Position numbers and translations under genes: made by a program. From contig JBNKDD010000007.1 of the NCBI GenBank assembly GCA_050288085.1, forward strand, positions 1-52,032: a stretch of 52,032 nt of DNA, given 5' to 3'. Under the pieces are notes generated by a model. The model did not search any database. It worked only from the letters and a program-made list of their open reading frames with translations, and was not told where the DNA came from. Origin of the DNA: JBNKDD01 sp050288085. Lineage in GTDB: Bacteria; Chloroflexota; Anaerolineae; Aggregatilineales; UBA3940. Positions 32,363-41,216 of this stretch are shown here, piece after piece (within the stretch, counting starts at the first letter, position 1; the number at the start of each line of letters is the position of its first letter).

Positions 32363-33730
32363 ATGAGTGATTATCCTATTGTTGCCCTGGTAGGGCGACC
32401 TAACGTCGGGAAATCTACCCTGTTCAATCGTATCATCGGGAAGCGGCTGGCAGTGGTTCATGACCGGCCCGGCACAACTCGAGATCGCCAACAGGCTGAC
32501 ACGGATTGGCGCGGGTCTACATTTACGCTGGTAGATACGGGCGGTATCGAGGCACTGGATAAAGTATCTGTCGAAGTTCTGGCAGAAGACTCCGCGCAGT
32601 TTGTCCATGAAATTCGCGCACAGGCTGAGATTGCCATTGCGGGCGCAGATGTGATCGTGCTGGTGGTCGATCTCATGACCGGTGTAACGGCGGCTGATGA
32701 GCATGTAGCCGAGATTCTGCGCCGCACCAGCAAGCCGGTGATCGTCACTGCCAGCAAGGGTGACAACATAGAACGCCATATCAATATCGGCGACTTCTAC
32801 ACATTGGGAATCGGAGACGAGGTTATCCCGGTTTCCGGTTTACATGGCCTGGGGGTCGGTGACCTGCTGGATGCTATTGTCGATGCTTTGCCGCGAAAAC
32901 CGGCAGTCGTTGATGAGGATGATGAGTCCTTGAAGGTTGCCATATTGGGGCGGCCTAATGTGGGTAAATCGTCACTGCTGAACCGGCTGCTGGGGGAAGA
33001 ACGAGCGATTGTCAGCCCGGTGGCAGGAACGACACGGGATGCTATCGATACGTATCTGACCTGGTACGGCGAGCCGCTGACTCTAATCGATACGGCAGGA
33101 ATCCGGCGGCGCGGCAAGATCGATCCCGGGGTGGAGAAATACAGCGTTTTGCGGGCGCTAAAGGCTATCAAACGGGCTGATGTGGCGCTCTTGCTGCTCG
33201 ATGCGACCGAGGGAGTCACCTTGCAGGATGCGCACGTCGCGGGGTTTATCCTTGAGGAAATGAAGAGCGTGATCGTACTGGTCAACAAGTGGGACGCCAT
33301 TGAGAAAGATACTTATACGATGGAAGCCTTCACCGACCAGGTACGAGAAGCCTTGAAGTTTATGCCCTATGTGCCGGTGATGTTTATCTCTGCCCTGACC
33401 GGGCAGCGGGTCAGTAAGGTTATCCCGTTGGCATTTGAAATTCACCAGGAACGCTTTTCCCGCCTGCCAACCTCCGAAGTCAACCGGATCGTTCGTAATG
33501 CGGTTGCCCAACAATCCCCGCCCTCCAAAGGTGGAAAACGGCTAAAAATTCGTTATGCCAGCCAGGTAGATGTCGATCCGCCGAAATTCCTGTTCCACGT
33601 GAATGATATGAGATTGGTTCACTTTTCCTACCAGCGCTACCTGGAAAATCAAATTCGCGCCGCTCATCCCTTCGCCGGAACGCCAATTCAGATGAGCTTC
33701 AAAGAGGGCGAAGACCGGCACAAAGATTAG
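32363..33730 (+). CDS. der: Ribosome-assembly GTPase Der (EngA)
   Basis: 455 residues with two tandem G domains and a C-terminal KH-like domain (about 350-455). P loops are GRPNVGKST (11-19) and GRPNVGKSS (196-204); switch II motifs are DTGGI and DTAGI. In domain 1 the guanine-specificity motif NKxD is SKGD (131-134) instead, while domain 2 keeps NKWD. An Asn-to-Ser change there may weaken GTP specificity of the first domain; the rest is normal. It acts in late assembly of the 50S subunit. Confidence 0.97.
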   Translation: MSDYPIVALVGRPNVGKSTLFNRIIGKRLAVVHDRPGTTRDRQQADTDWRGSTFTLVDTGGIEALDKVSVEVLAEDSAQFVHEIRAQAEIAIAGADVIVLVVDLMTGVTAADEHVAEILRRTSKPVIVTASKGDNIERHINIGDFYTLGIGDEVIPVSGLHGLGVGDLLDAIVDALPRKPAVVDEDDESLKVAILGRPNVGKSSLLNRLLGEERAIVSPVAGTTRDAIDTYLTWYGEPLTLIDTAGIRRRGKIDPGVEKYSVLRALKAIKRADVALLLLDATEGVTLQDAHVAGFILEEMKSVIVLVNKWDAIEKDTYTMEAFTDQVREALKFMPYVPVMFISALTGQRVSKVIPLAFEIHQERFSRLPTSEVNRIVRNAVAQQSPPSKGGKRLKIRYASQVDVDPPKFLFHVNDMRLVHFSYQRYLENQIRAAHPFAGTPIQMSFKEGEDRHKD

Positions 33731-33749
33731 CTAAGGATACCAACAACGT

Positions 33750-34796
33750 ATGAATATCATCGATCTACGCAGTGACACTGTAAGCTGGCCGACTCCCGAA
33801 ATGCGGGAAGCGATGGCAGCCGCCGATGTTGGCGATGATGTCTACGGGGAAGACCCGACCGTCAACCGGTTGGAAGCCCTCGCCGCCGAGCGCCTGGGTA
33901 AAGAAGCCGGGCTGTTCGTCTCGAGTGGGACACAGGGAAACCTGACCGCGATTCTGACCCATTGTGGGCGCGGCGACGAGGTGATCTACGGCCAGACGGC
34001 CCATACCTTCCGGTCTGAAGCCGGAGGGGTGGCGGTCCTGGGTGGTGTACATCCCCATACGGTTCCGGTTCAGGAAGATGGCACGATTGCCTTAGATGAT
34101 ATTCGAAGCGCGGTTCGCGATCCGCATAACGCACACCATCCTTACTCGCGGCTGGTATGCCTTGAGAATACACATGGGGCTGCCGGTGGACTGCCGATCA
34201 CGGCGGAATATACACAATCGGTGCGCGATCTGTGCGATGAATATAAGCTGGGTCTGCACCTCGATGGGGCGCGGGTCTGGAATGCGGCGGCGGCCTTAGG
34301 CTGCGACATAAAAGACCTGGTAGCCCCGATCGATTCGGTGTCGTTCTGCCTGTCAAAAGGGCTGTGTGCCCCGGCTGGTTCGATCTTGTGTGGCACGGCG
34401 GAGTTCATCCAGCAAGCGCGGCGGATCCGTAAATTGTTAGGCGGCGGGATGCGACAGGCCGGTATCCTGGCAGCAGCCGGGATCATTGCCATTGAGCAGA
34501 TGACCCAGCGCCTTGATCAAGATCATGCCAATGCCCGCCGGTTAGCCGAGGGGCTGCTGCAAATCGAGGGGTTCGATCTCGATCTCGACAAAGTGCAATC
34601 TAACATGGTGTTCTTCAGGATGGACGAGTCGCTGCCACTCGACGCTTATCAGCTTGCTGAGGCGGTCAAACCAGATGTGCTGCTTGGCCCGATTGGGCCA
34701 CACGCCTTCCGGGCGGTGACTCATTACTGGATCACGGCGGAGCGGGTAGATATGACGTTAAACAGTATCCGGGAAGTTCTGGAGGCCGCAGCCTGA
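33750..34796 (+). CDS. ltaE: Low-specificity L-threonine aldolase
   Basis: 348 residues, type I PLP fold. MNIIDLRSDTVSWPTPEMREAM, FVSSGTQGNL, CLENTHGAAGG, HLDGARVWNAA (D172) and the PLP lysine K203 in FCLSKGLCAP are clear family blocks. It cleaves L-threonine and L-allo-threonine to glycine and acetaldehyde. AAGGATA precedes the ATG. Its TGA overlaps the ATG of the CPBP gene, so the two are coupled. Confidence 0.95.
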   Translation: MNIIDLRSDTVSWPTPEMREAMAAADVGDDVYGEDPTVNRLEALAAERLGKEAGLFVSSGTQGNLTAILTHCGRGDEVIYGQTAHTFRSEAGGVAVLGGVHPHTVPVQEDGTIALDDIRSAVRDPHNAHHPYSRLVCLENTHGAAGGLPITAEYTQSVRDLCDEYKLGLHLDGARVWNAAAALGCDIKDLVAPIDSVSFCLSKGLCAPAGSILCGTAEFIQQARRIRKLLGGGMRQAGILAAAGIIAIEQMTQRLDQDHANARRLAEGLLQIEGFDLDLDKVQSNMVFFRMDESLPLDAYQLAEAVKPDVLLGPIGPHAFRAVTHYWITAERVDMTLNSIREVLEAAA

Positions 34797-35761
34797 TGGG
34801 TCTGAATCGCCGGCGAAGGAGGGGCGAGGGAGAGGAAGAAGAGGTCGAAACCTTCCTCGCGATCTATCATGGCGTGCCGATGACCTATGGCGGTCAACCT
34901 GACCTGCCGGAATCATTGTCTGCCCCGCCGTTAGTCGATATCGTAGCTGTGCGGCGGCCAACATCACCCGGCGTGCTGCCCCTTCAACATGTCTGGCTGC
35001 CGGGGCCTGATTCGCTGCGCCTCAACCTGCCATCATTCAAAGCGGATGGGGACGATGAACCGCTCTCTCCGCTGACCTCGAAGCAAAAAGCAGCGCTGCC
35101 CGCCGTAGCAAAAGTCACCGCGCCAGACACCGACGCCGATGAGAAGCCCTATCCTCGCCCGGCCTGGCTCGAAGCCTTTGACCCGCTGTACGCATTGGCG
35201 CTTTACCTGGCATTGGGGATCGGCACAATCCTGTTCATGGAAGATCTGGAAATGCGCTACACGGTGCTGTGGGCGGCTCTGATCGGTGTGGGCGGGATGC
35301 TGACCTTGTTCGAGACGCCGCGCCGCCCCGGTCGGATCACGATCACGAATCTGGCCTGGGGATTGTTCATCGGGCTGGTGATCGGGTTGCCGCTGCTGGT
35401 TACCGTCAACGAAGGATTGGCTGCAACGTCCAGCCTCCTTTTCCCTTATGCCAACCTCCCGACGTTGTTCCGGTCGCTGGTGTTTATCGCCCCCCTGGGT
35501 GAAACCATGTTCTTTAGAGGACTGCTCCAGGAACGGCACGGGATCGCCACCAGCATTATTGGGGCAGGGCTGGGCAATGTGATCTTCTTCTGGCCTGCCA
35601 TCGCGGCGACCCCGGTTTATCTGGCGGCTCTGATCGTATTTTATACGGTGCTGGCGGGTATCTACAGCTTCCTCCGGGCACGGAACGGTCTATCCGCAGC
35701 GCTGATCTGTCAGGCGACGATCAACTTGCTGCTGATCTTTGTCCCGGAACTGCTCCGCTAA
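34796..35761 (+). CDS. CPBP-family intramembrane protease, divergent active site
   Basis: 321 residues. An unusual basic and acidic N-terminal tail (RRRRGEGEEEEV) and a Pro-rich cytoplasmic region (about 40-120) precede six to seven membrane helices. The CPBP (Abi) motif appears as GETMFFRG: the first Glu and the Arg are kept, but the usual second Glu of EExxxR is Thr. The later His/Asn motif reads QATIN, without His. Protease activity is therefore doubtful; it may be a binding or regulatory member. Coupled to ltaE. Confidence 0.82.
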   Translation: MGLNRRRRRGEGEEEEVETFLAIYHGVPMTYGGQPDLPESLSAPPLVDIVAVRRPTSPGVLPLQHVWLPGPDSLRLNLPSFKADGDDEPLSPLTSKQKAALPAVAKVTAPDTDADEKPYPRPAWLEAFDPLYALALYLALGIGTILFMEDLEMRYTVLWAALIGVGGMLTLFETPRRPGRITITNLAWGLFIGLVIGLPLLVTVNEGLAATSSLLFPYANLPTLFRSLVFIAPLGETMFFRGLLQERHGIATSIIGAGLGNVIFFWPAIAATPVYLAALIVFYTVLAGIYSFLRARNGLSAALICQATINLLLIFVPELLR

Positions 35762-35762
35762 C

Positions 35763-36560
35763 ATGGAAACGCTCCGGCTCTCCTCCTGCATGGCCCCTAA
35801 TATGGATTTTATTGGGCGTACTTTGGCCGCCTATCTCGCGGACCGGCTTGATCGACCGGTCGTGTTTGTGGGTGATATCCCCTGGCAGCAGCGCGAAGAA
35901 CAATTGGATGCAGGCCAGATTCATGGCTGTTGGATATGCGGCTTGCCCTACGTGTGGAAAGCGGACGCTGATCAGCCCCACATTGAATTACTGACCGCTC
36001 CGGTGATGCAAGGGGCACGTTATGAAGATCGCCCGGTCTACTTCTCGGACGTGGTGGTTCGGGTTGATAGCCCATTCCGTACCTTTGCGGATTTACGCGG
36101 GGCATCCTGGGCTTATAATGAACCCGGTTCCCACTCTGGATACAATATTACCCGCTACCATCTTTCAACCCTGGGGGAAACATCCGGCTATTTTGGTGAG
36201 GTGGTCGGGTCCGGTGCCCATGAAATATCCTTGCAGATGATCCTCGACCGGCAGATCGATGCCTCTGCGATTGACAGTACCGTCCTGGAAATGGCACTGC
36301 GGGACCGGCCTGAAATTCAGGAGCAAATCCGGGTCATTGAGACATTAGGCCCCAGTTCGATCCCGCCCTGGGTGGTATCAACCTCCCTGCCTGCTGAAGA
36401 TCGCCAGGCCCTTCAAAACTTGATGCTCGGTATGCATCAGGACTCCGAAGGCCGGGCGATTTTAGAGAGTGGGCTGATGGCACGGTTTGCCCAGGTAACC
36501 GACCAGGACTATGACGATATTCGCCGGATGGACCGGCTGGCTCAAGCTGTCTTGTTGTAA
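35763..36560 (+). CDS. PhnD/phosphonate-type substrate-binding protein without signal peptide
   Basis: 266 residues. METLRLSSCMAPNM, LDAGQIHGCWICGLPYVW, VVRVDSPFRTFADLRGASWAYNEPGSHSGYN and GAHEISLQMILDRQIDASAIDS match the periplasmic-binding type 2 fold of PhnD-like proteins (ABC phosphate/phosphonate/phosphite). There is no signal peptide or lipobox, so it would be cytoplasmic as written. The ATG at 35763 lies one base after the CPBP stop; an in-frame start 24 bases upstream exists but gives no signal sequence either. No ABC permease or ATPase is nearby. Confidence 0.85.
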   Translation: METLRLSSCMAPNMDFIGRTLAAYLADRLDRPVVFVGDIPWQQREEQLDAGQIHGCWICGLPYVWKADADQPHIELLTAPVMQGARYEDRPVYFSDVVVRVDSPFRTFADLRGASWAYNEPGSHSGYNITRYHLSTLGETSGYFGEVVGSGAHEISLQMILDRQIDASAIDSTVLEMALRDRPEIQEQIRVIETLGPSSIPPWVVSTSLPAEDRQALQNLMLGMHQDSEGRAILESGLMARFAQVTDQDYDDIRRMDRLAQAVLL

Positions 36561-36561
36561 G

Positions 36562-38709
36562 CTAGCGTTTTCGCCCTCGCAGCCACAGGAATATTCCCAA
36601 CAAAGCTACCGGGATAGCCATAATACAGGCACCAAACCCTACAACTATCAGGCCAACACCGATCAGTGTAGCCTGATTATTTCCCTGCGGTGGGGCTTCG
36701 ACTTCCGACTCAACAGGCGCCACTTCGACCGGGTCGGACTCAACAGCTTCGGCTCGGTCTTCTGACTCAACGGGAGCCGCTTCTACCGGCTCAGTTTCGA
36801 CAGCCTCAGTAGGAGCAGCCTCAACCGGCTCGGTTTCAACGGCTTCAGTTTCAGCAGCCTCAGGGATTGGGGCCCCACCCCCCGCCTGGATCAACGCTCT
36901 GACAAGTGTCAGGGCTTCATTCTCGGCAGTCGATACATCTCCATCTTCGCGGGTAGCGTCAACGACAATGAACAGGTCTTGATAGATCAAGGTCACGCTG
37001 ATCCAGACCTCGTCCCGATCGGATAAATCTTCGCTCAATACATCCACACCATCGACTGCAAACAAGTCTCCTGGTGTATCGTAGTCAATATCAACCAGCC
37101 ACTCTTCAAGTGTGGCATAGGGGCTGGGACTCTCAGAAACACTCAACCAACCGCCGGAGTCGGTCTGGTAATCGTAATTAGCCGACTCTCCCCCGCCCGG
37201 CACGTAATAAATTAGCTCGTCGCCGAAGTCCTCTTCCGTCATTGTGTAGGCGTACACAAAGGTGTACCCTGCCGGGAGAGTAGTTGGAATAAGCGGCTCA
37301 AAAGAGACTTCCAATGTTTCGGCGGTTTCTTCCTGGGCAAATGGCAAATCGACCGGGGGTTCGTAATCACCTATAGGAGTATATTCCGTGCTTGGAGCCT
37401 GGTAGTTAACGATTGACCAGGTTTTTGTTACCGGGGAAGTGGGGCCGGATGAGGTCGCAATCTCAAGCACATAATCGCTAGAATAGCAGTGATGCTCATC
37501 AACGATCTGTTCGCCATTGTAAACCAGGATGAAGGTTTCCTGGTAGAGGGCCAGGTTAACGGTGGCGGTTTTTCCCTCTCCAGCTATTTCCTGCGCCTGA
37601 TCGTTTGTCAGCCCGACTACCAACAAAGACATCGGCGTATCGCTGCCCTGGCGCAGTTGGATGGTAACCTGGCCCGACCCGGTCAGGCGCACGTAATCCA
37701 CACCGAGGCTTTGAACGCCGTTAGTCGGCGTGAAGGTTCCGATTCCCGCCTCACCTTCTAACCGGACAACCGGGTATAAGTAGCCTTCCTCGTAATCACG
37801 CAGCAGATTGGCAATCGCGAAATCACGGGCGGCTTCTTGCATAGAACTCCCGTATGGGGCCAGAACGGTATCTACAGCATCAAATCCGTCCATCTGCCGC
37901 ATTTGCTCCCAGATGGTACGGATAAGCTCTGAGTTGTAAGTTTCGGACAGGTAGCGGATAAACAGCCATTCGGCATACCAGTGATCGGCATCCTCCTGAC
38001 CGCCCGCCGACGCGACTATACAGGTATCAACGTTATCAAACAATGCATCCAGATAATAGATTCCGTTCTTAGCGTCTTCGAAAACTTCCTGCTCCATCCA
38101 GGTTGCGGTCGCTTCGTAGAGCCAGAAGTGGGAATCGGCGTTGTCGTAACCGGCTTGAATGGCGTGGTTAAACTCGTGAGCAACCGTCGCCTCCATCAAA
38201 TCGAGCGGGGTTTCTTCGAAGTCGGCAACCTCGATAAAATCGTTGTCAATGGACATATAAGAGAACGATGCATAACGCTCGGTTTCCGTTGTCAGGGGAT
38301 TGTCACCGACAAAGCCGCCTTCGGAGTCGGTATACCCGGCAATACCCTCGTCCATCAGGTTTTCCAGGTATACGTCAAGCTGATTGCTGCCGCCCTGACC
38401 ACCATCGGTGGGTGGTGGAGCCCAACCAAATTCAACGATTTGAGTCTGCCAGTTGATCTCTAAGGCTTCGGCCACATGCTCGATGTAATCCGGCACATTA
38501 TCGCCGTTGGTATCAGTTGGATCAACCGCATCTTCTCCCGTCCGGGTAAAGTGGATCAGGAAATGTTCGGTCGAGTAAGTTTCCTCATTGGGTAACTTTG
38601 GTCGACCTGGAATGCCTTCCTGCGCAGCAACCGGCAGCGGCTTGTTTGCCAGCAGTATTGTTAACCCCAGGATTCCCCATCGCAGAATGACCAGCCACCT
38701 GTTTCGCAC
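36562..38709 (-). CDS. Secreted, C-terminally anchored HExxH metalloprotease-like protein
   Basis: 715 residues. Signal peptide (about 1-30, ending PVAAQ), then DPTDTNGDNVPDYIE (calcium-loop like), HEFNH (178-182) with E199 in LYEATATWME as the likely third zinc ligand. The layout matches MXAN_6640-type putative metalloproteases. Beta-rich domains follow (to about 600), then a Glu/Pro/Val repeat stalk and a final membrane helix with a basic RGRKR tail. So the enzyme would be tethered to the outer face of the membrane by its C terminus. Stop codons of this gene and the convergent phnD-like gene are 1 base apart. Confidence 0.85.
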   Translation of the reverse strand: MRNRWLVILRWGILGLTILLANKPLPVAAQEGIPGRPKLPNEETYSTEHFLIHFTRTGEDAVDPTDTNGDNVPDYIEHVAEALEINWQTQIVEFGWAPPPTDGGQGGSNQLDVYLENLMDEGIAGYTDSEGGFVGDNPLTTETERYASFSYMSIDNDFIEVADFEETPLDLMEATVAHEFNHAIQAGYDNADSHFWLYEATATWMEQEVFEDAKNGIYYLDALFDNVDTCIVASAGGQEDADHWYAEWLFIRYLSETYNSELIRTIWEQMRQMDGFDAVDTVLAPYGSSMQEAARDFAIANLLRDYEEGYLYPVVRLEGEAGIGTFTPTNGVQSLGVDYVRLTGSGQVTIQLRQGSDTPMSLLVVGLTNDQAQEIAGEGKTATVNLALYQETFILVYNGEQIVDEHHCYSSDYVLEIATSSGPTSPVTKTWSIVNYQAPSTEYTPIGDYEPPVDLPFAQEETAETLEVSFEPLIPTTLPAGYTFVYAYTMTEEDFGDELIYYVPGGGESANYDYQTDSGGWLSVSESPSPYATLEEWLVDIDYDTPGDLFAVDGVDVLSEDLSDRDEVWISVTLIYQDLFIVVDATREDGDVSTAENEALTLVRALIQAGGGAPIPEAAETEAVETEPVEAAPTEAVETEPVEAAPVESEDRAEAVESDPVEVAPVESEVEAPPQGNNQATLIGVGLIVVGFGACIMAIPVALLGIFLWLRGRKR
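36690..36860 (-). repeat. In-frame Glu/Pro/Val repeat stalk
   Basis: Near-direct repeats of about 36 bases encode AETEAVETEPVEAAP, TEAVETEPVEAAP and shorter variants (AEAVESDPVEVAPVES) before the C-terminal membrane helix. They act as a spacer stalk; copy number is likely to vary between strains. Confidence 0.7.
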
Positions 38710-38714
38710 AGCAA

Positions 38715-39161
38715 TTATTTCCTTAATAACTTCCGAAAAATGACGAGGTATTCCGCTTCCTCGTATCCAACCTTACGATGAACATCCCGGCTAACCTGAT
38801 TATCCAGATCGGTATCCGATGCCATCTCCACACAGCCTTGAGAACGTGCCCAGGCTTCGGCGATTTCGAAGAACTGCCGGGCGATCCCCTGATGGCGATA
38901 GTCAGGGTTTACGTAGATACCCTCGACGTATCCCACCGGGCTGGTTTTGCAGCAATCAACATAATCTCTGCACGAGACTTCGATAAAGCCGACCAACTCT
39001 CCGCTGCTGGCTGCGCACACCCAGACCGGATAGGTATCCGGCTTGGTGAAAAACTCGGCGATCTCATCTTCCAGTTCTTCCCGGTCGGAGTCGGGCCACA
39101 GCGTGTGGCGCATCGACAGCCAGGCTTCATGATCCAGTTCGCGCACGCGCCGGAAGATCAT
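38715..39161 (-). CDS. AAC(6')-I-like aminoglycoside N-acetyltransferase homologue
   Basis: 148 residues. Order and wording match the AAC(6')-I subgroup of GNAT enzymes: an N-terminal WLSMRHTLWPD, a middle VGFIEVSCRDYV, then TSPVGYVEGIYVNPDYRHQGIARQFFEIAEAWA and ASDTDLDNQVSRDVHRKVGYEEAEYLVIF. The acetyl-CoA loop RHQGIA is intact. Whether it acts on aminoglycosides or on a cell metabolite cannot be told from sequence; such chromosomal homologues are often intrinsic. Its start overlaps the stop of the class V aminotransferase upstream. Confidence 0.82.
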   Translation of the reverse strand: MIFRRVRELDHEAWLSMRHTLWPDSDREELEDEIAEFFTKPDTYPVWVCAASSGELVGFIEVSCRDYVDCCKTSPVGYVEGIYVNPDYRHQGIARQFFEIAEAWARSQGCVEMASDTDLDNQVSRDVHRKVGYEEAEYLVIFRKLLRK

Positions 39162-40561
39162 CAGCCACCCACCACTTCGGGAGCCGTCCGTACATAATCC
39201 GACGGCGGTGTGTAATCGATAAAAGTCTCTAACAATTCGATCAACTGGTTGATGTCAGCCTCGCTGCTGGCAATACCCAGAGAAATGCGAACCGCTCCAA
39301 CCGGCATATCATTCATGCAGGTGGAGAACTGCTGCAAGGTAAAAGTCTCCGGCTTGATGGCGGTGAAACACTGGTAGGACTCTTCCGCCTGGTAATTAAA
39401 CGCGATCTCCGCCGATCCAGGGTTACAGAAGCAGCCCGACCGGATCGAGATGTTCCGGGCGTTGGCCCGTTGTTCGACCAGTTTACTATCAACCAGATTG
39501 CCAGCCGGGTCAAGCAGATTGACCGATACCGTCCCGCCCCGCTTTTCCATGTTGGGTGGGCCATAAACCTGGATCAGTGGCGTACCACTGCTGTGCTTGA
39601 GCGCTTTGAGCCGGTCAAGCAGCACGGCAGTTAAATCGGCGACATGCTGATTGATGTTTTTCATGCCGACTTCATCCAGAAAATCTAAGCCGGTGGTGAT
39701 GGCAGCGATGCTCAGATAGTTTAAGGTGCCATCTTCGAAAGCCTCGCCGGTAGCCTGAAGCAGGTGCATCTTGTTTTGGGCGGAAGCAAAACGCACCGTT
39801 CCACCGGCGAACCAGGGACGGCGGAGCTTGAGCAGCACCTCACGCCGGGCGATTAAAGCACCTACGCCGGTCGGAAAACCAAACATCTTGTAGAAGGACA
39901 GGCTGATGAAATCCGGCTTGATTTCTTTCAGGCTTAACGAACTGGTCGGGACATAAGCCGCGGCATCCAATAATACATCATAACCGGCAGCCCTTGCCTT
40001 CTCGATCCAGTCGAGCGGGTGCTTCACGCCGGAAAAATTCGATTGGGCCGGATAAGCAAACAGGTTGGCCTTTGTAGAGTCTACCTGTGCAAGATCAAAA
40101 TAGCGTTCCAGATCAGGCGTGCCCACCCGCAAATCATGATCCAGCGGAAGGTAATCGACCCGCGCCCCCTTTGATTCGGCGAATTCGCGGATACCGTTCA
40201 CCGAGTTATGGTTATCGGCGATCAGGGTGTAACGAGAACCGGGCTCAAAAGGATAACTCTCGCCGATCAGCTTGAGTGCCCCGCTGGCGTTTGCGGTGAA
40301 GATCACCTCGTACTCATCACGGTCAGCACCAAAGAAAGCCCGGATGCGGTCACGGGCCGTTTCGACATGGTGGGTGCTTGCCAGTGATGCTGGATTTTCG
40401 GAATGCGGGTTGCCGAACACACCGTTGATCAGCCGGTCGGTGTGGGCGCGTATCTGTGATTCGGCATACAGCCCGCCCCCAGTATAATCCAGATAGACCT
40501 GTCCGGTCTTATCCAGCCGGGAGAATTCTTTACTTCGAAGGTCTGCCATGTTTGTTTGCAT
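39161..40561 (-). CDS. Class V aminotransferase, NifS-like (MOCOS N-domain type)
   Basis: 466 residues. The PLP lysine is K225 (SFYKMFGFPTG). A cysteine pair, C377 and C379 (SIRSGCFCNPG), sits at the persulfide site used by cysteine desulfurases of the molybdenum-cofactor-sulfurase type. YLDYTGGGLYAESQI is the family N terminus. It would release sulfur from cysteine, possibly for Moco or another acceptor, although no MOSC domain or Moco gene is adjacent. AAAGGAA precedes the start. Coupled (ATGA) with the acetyltransferase gene. Confidence 0.88.
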   Translation of the reverse strand: MQTNMADLRSKEFSRLDKTGQVYLDYTGGGLYAESQIRAHTDRLINGVFGNPHSENPASLASTHHVETARDRIRAFFGADRDEYEVIFTANASGALKLIGESYPFEPGSRYTLIADNHNSVNGIREFAESKGARVDYLPLDHDLRVGTPDLERYFDLAQVDSTKANLFAYPAQSNFSGVKHPLDWIEKARAAGYDVLLDAAAYVPTSSLSLKEIKPDFISLSFYKMFGFPTGVGALIARREVLLKLRRPWFAGGTVRFASAQNKMHLLQATGEAFEDGTLNYLSIAAITTGLDFLDEVGMKNINQHVADLTAVLLDRLKALKHSSGTPLIQVYGPPNMEKRGGTVSVNLLDPAGNLVDSKLVEQRANARNISIRSGCFCNPGSAEIAFNYQAEESYQCFTAIKPETFTLQQFSTCMNDMPVGAVRISLGIASSEADINQLIELLETFIDYTPPSDYVRTAPEVVGG

Positions 40562-40707
40562 GCATGAATTCCTTTGTGCCAGATAGGGCTTTCCTGATTC
40601 TACAACATTGATCGTACCCGATGCTCACTTTGCTTTCCACCCCGGCTAATTTACAATAGACATGATACTGGTGTTTTTCCATCCACGCTGCCTAGGCGAG
40701 GTGTTAA

Positions 40708-41208
40708 ATGAAGCTTGGCATTATGGCGGATACTCATAACCACATTGAAAATACCCTGCGTGCCCTGGATATCTTCCGTCAGCACGAGGTGGATCGCGTG
40801 ATCCACTGTGGGGATATTACCACCGATCAGGTCGTCGAACTGTTCACCGGGTGGAACGCCGTTTTTGTTTTTGGCAATATGGATCGCTTCCATGCTGACC
40901 TGATGCAAACGGCGAAACTCCTGGTCGGTGAGAGAACAATGGGTTACTACTTTACGGCTGAGATCACGGACGGGGTGCGGGTCGCGGTTTGTCATGGAGA
41001 TAATGGCGAACAGTTAGAAGAGTTCATCCGGTCAGGTTTGTATCATTATGTCTTTCATGGACATTTTCATAAGCGCCGCGACGAGCAGATTGGCGATACC
41101 CGTGTGATCAATCCGGGCGCACTCGGTGGGAAGAAAACACAATCTCGTTCCGTGTGTATCCTTGACCTGGATACGGGCGATGCTGAGTTTATCGACGTGG
41201 AACCGTGA
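40708..41208 (+). CDS. YfcE/MJ0936-type metallophosphoesterase
   Basis: 166 residues. The metal ligands are in place: MADTHNH, HCGDI, GNMD, CHGD and HGHFHKRR. These are the five motifs of the small calcineurin-like phosphodiesterases (YfcE, MJ0936), which cleave phosphodiester bonds using two metal ions. Expressed alone in divergence from the aminotransferase gene, and convergent with murJ (8-base gap). Confidence 0.95.
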   Translation: MKLGIMADTHNHIENTLRALDIFRQHEVDRVIHCGDITTDQVVELFTGWNAVFVFGNMDRFHADLMQTAKLLVGERTMGYYFTAEITDGVRVAVCHGDNGEQLEEFIRSGLYHYVFHGHFHKRRDEQIGDTRVINPGALGGKKTQSRSVCILDLDTGDAEFIDVEP

Positions 41209-41216
41209 CTCTTGCC

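Noticed and set aside
36690..36860. Repeats in the metalloprotease gene as a CRISPR array
   Set aside because: They are in-frame coding repeats with no unique spacers, encoding a Glu/Pro stalk; no cas genes are near.
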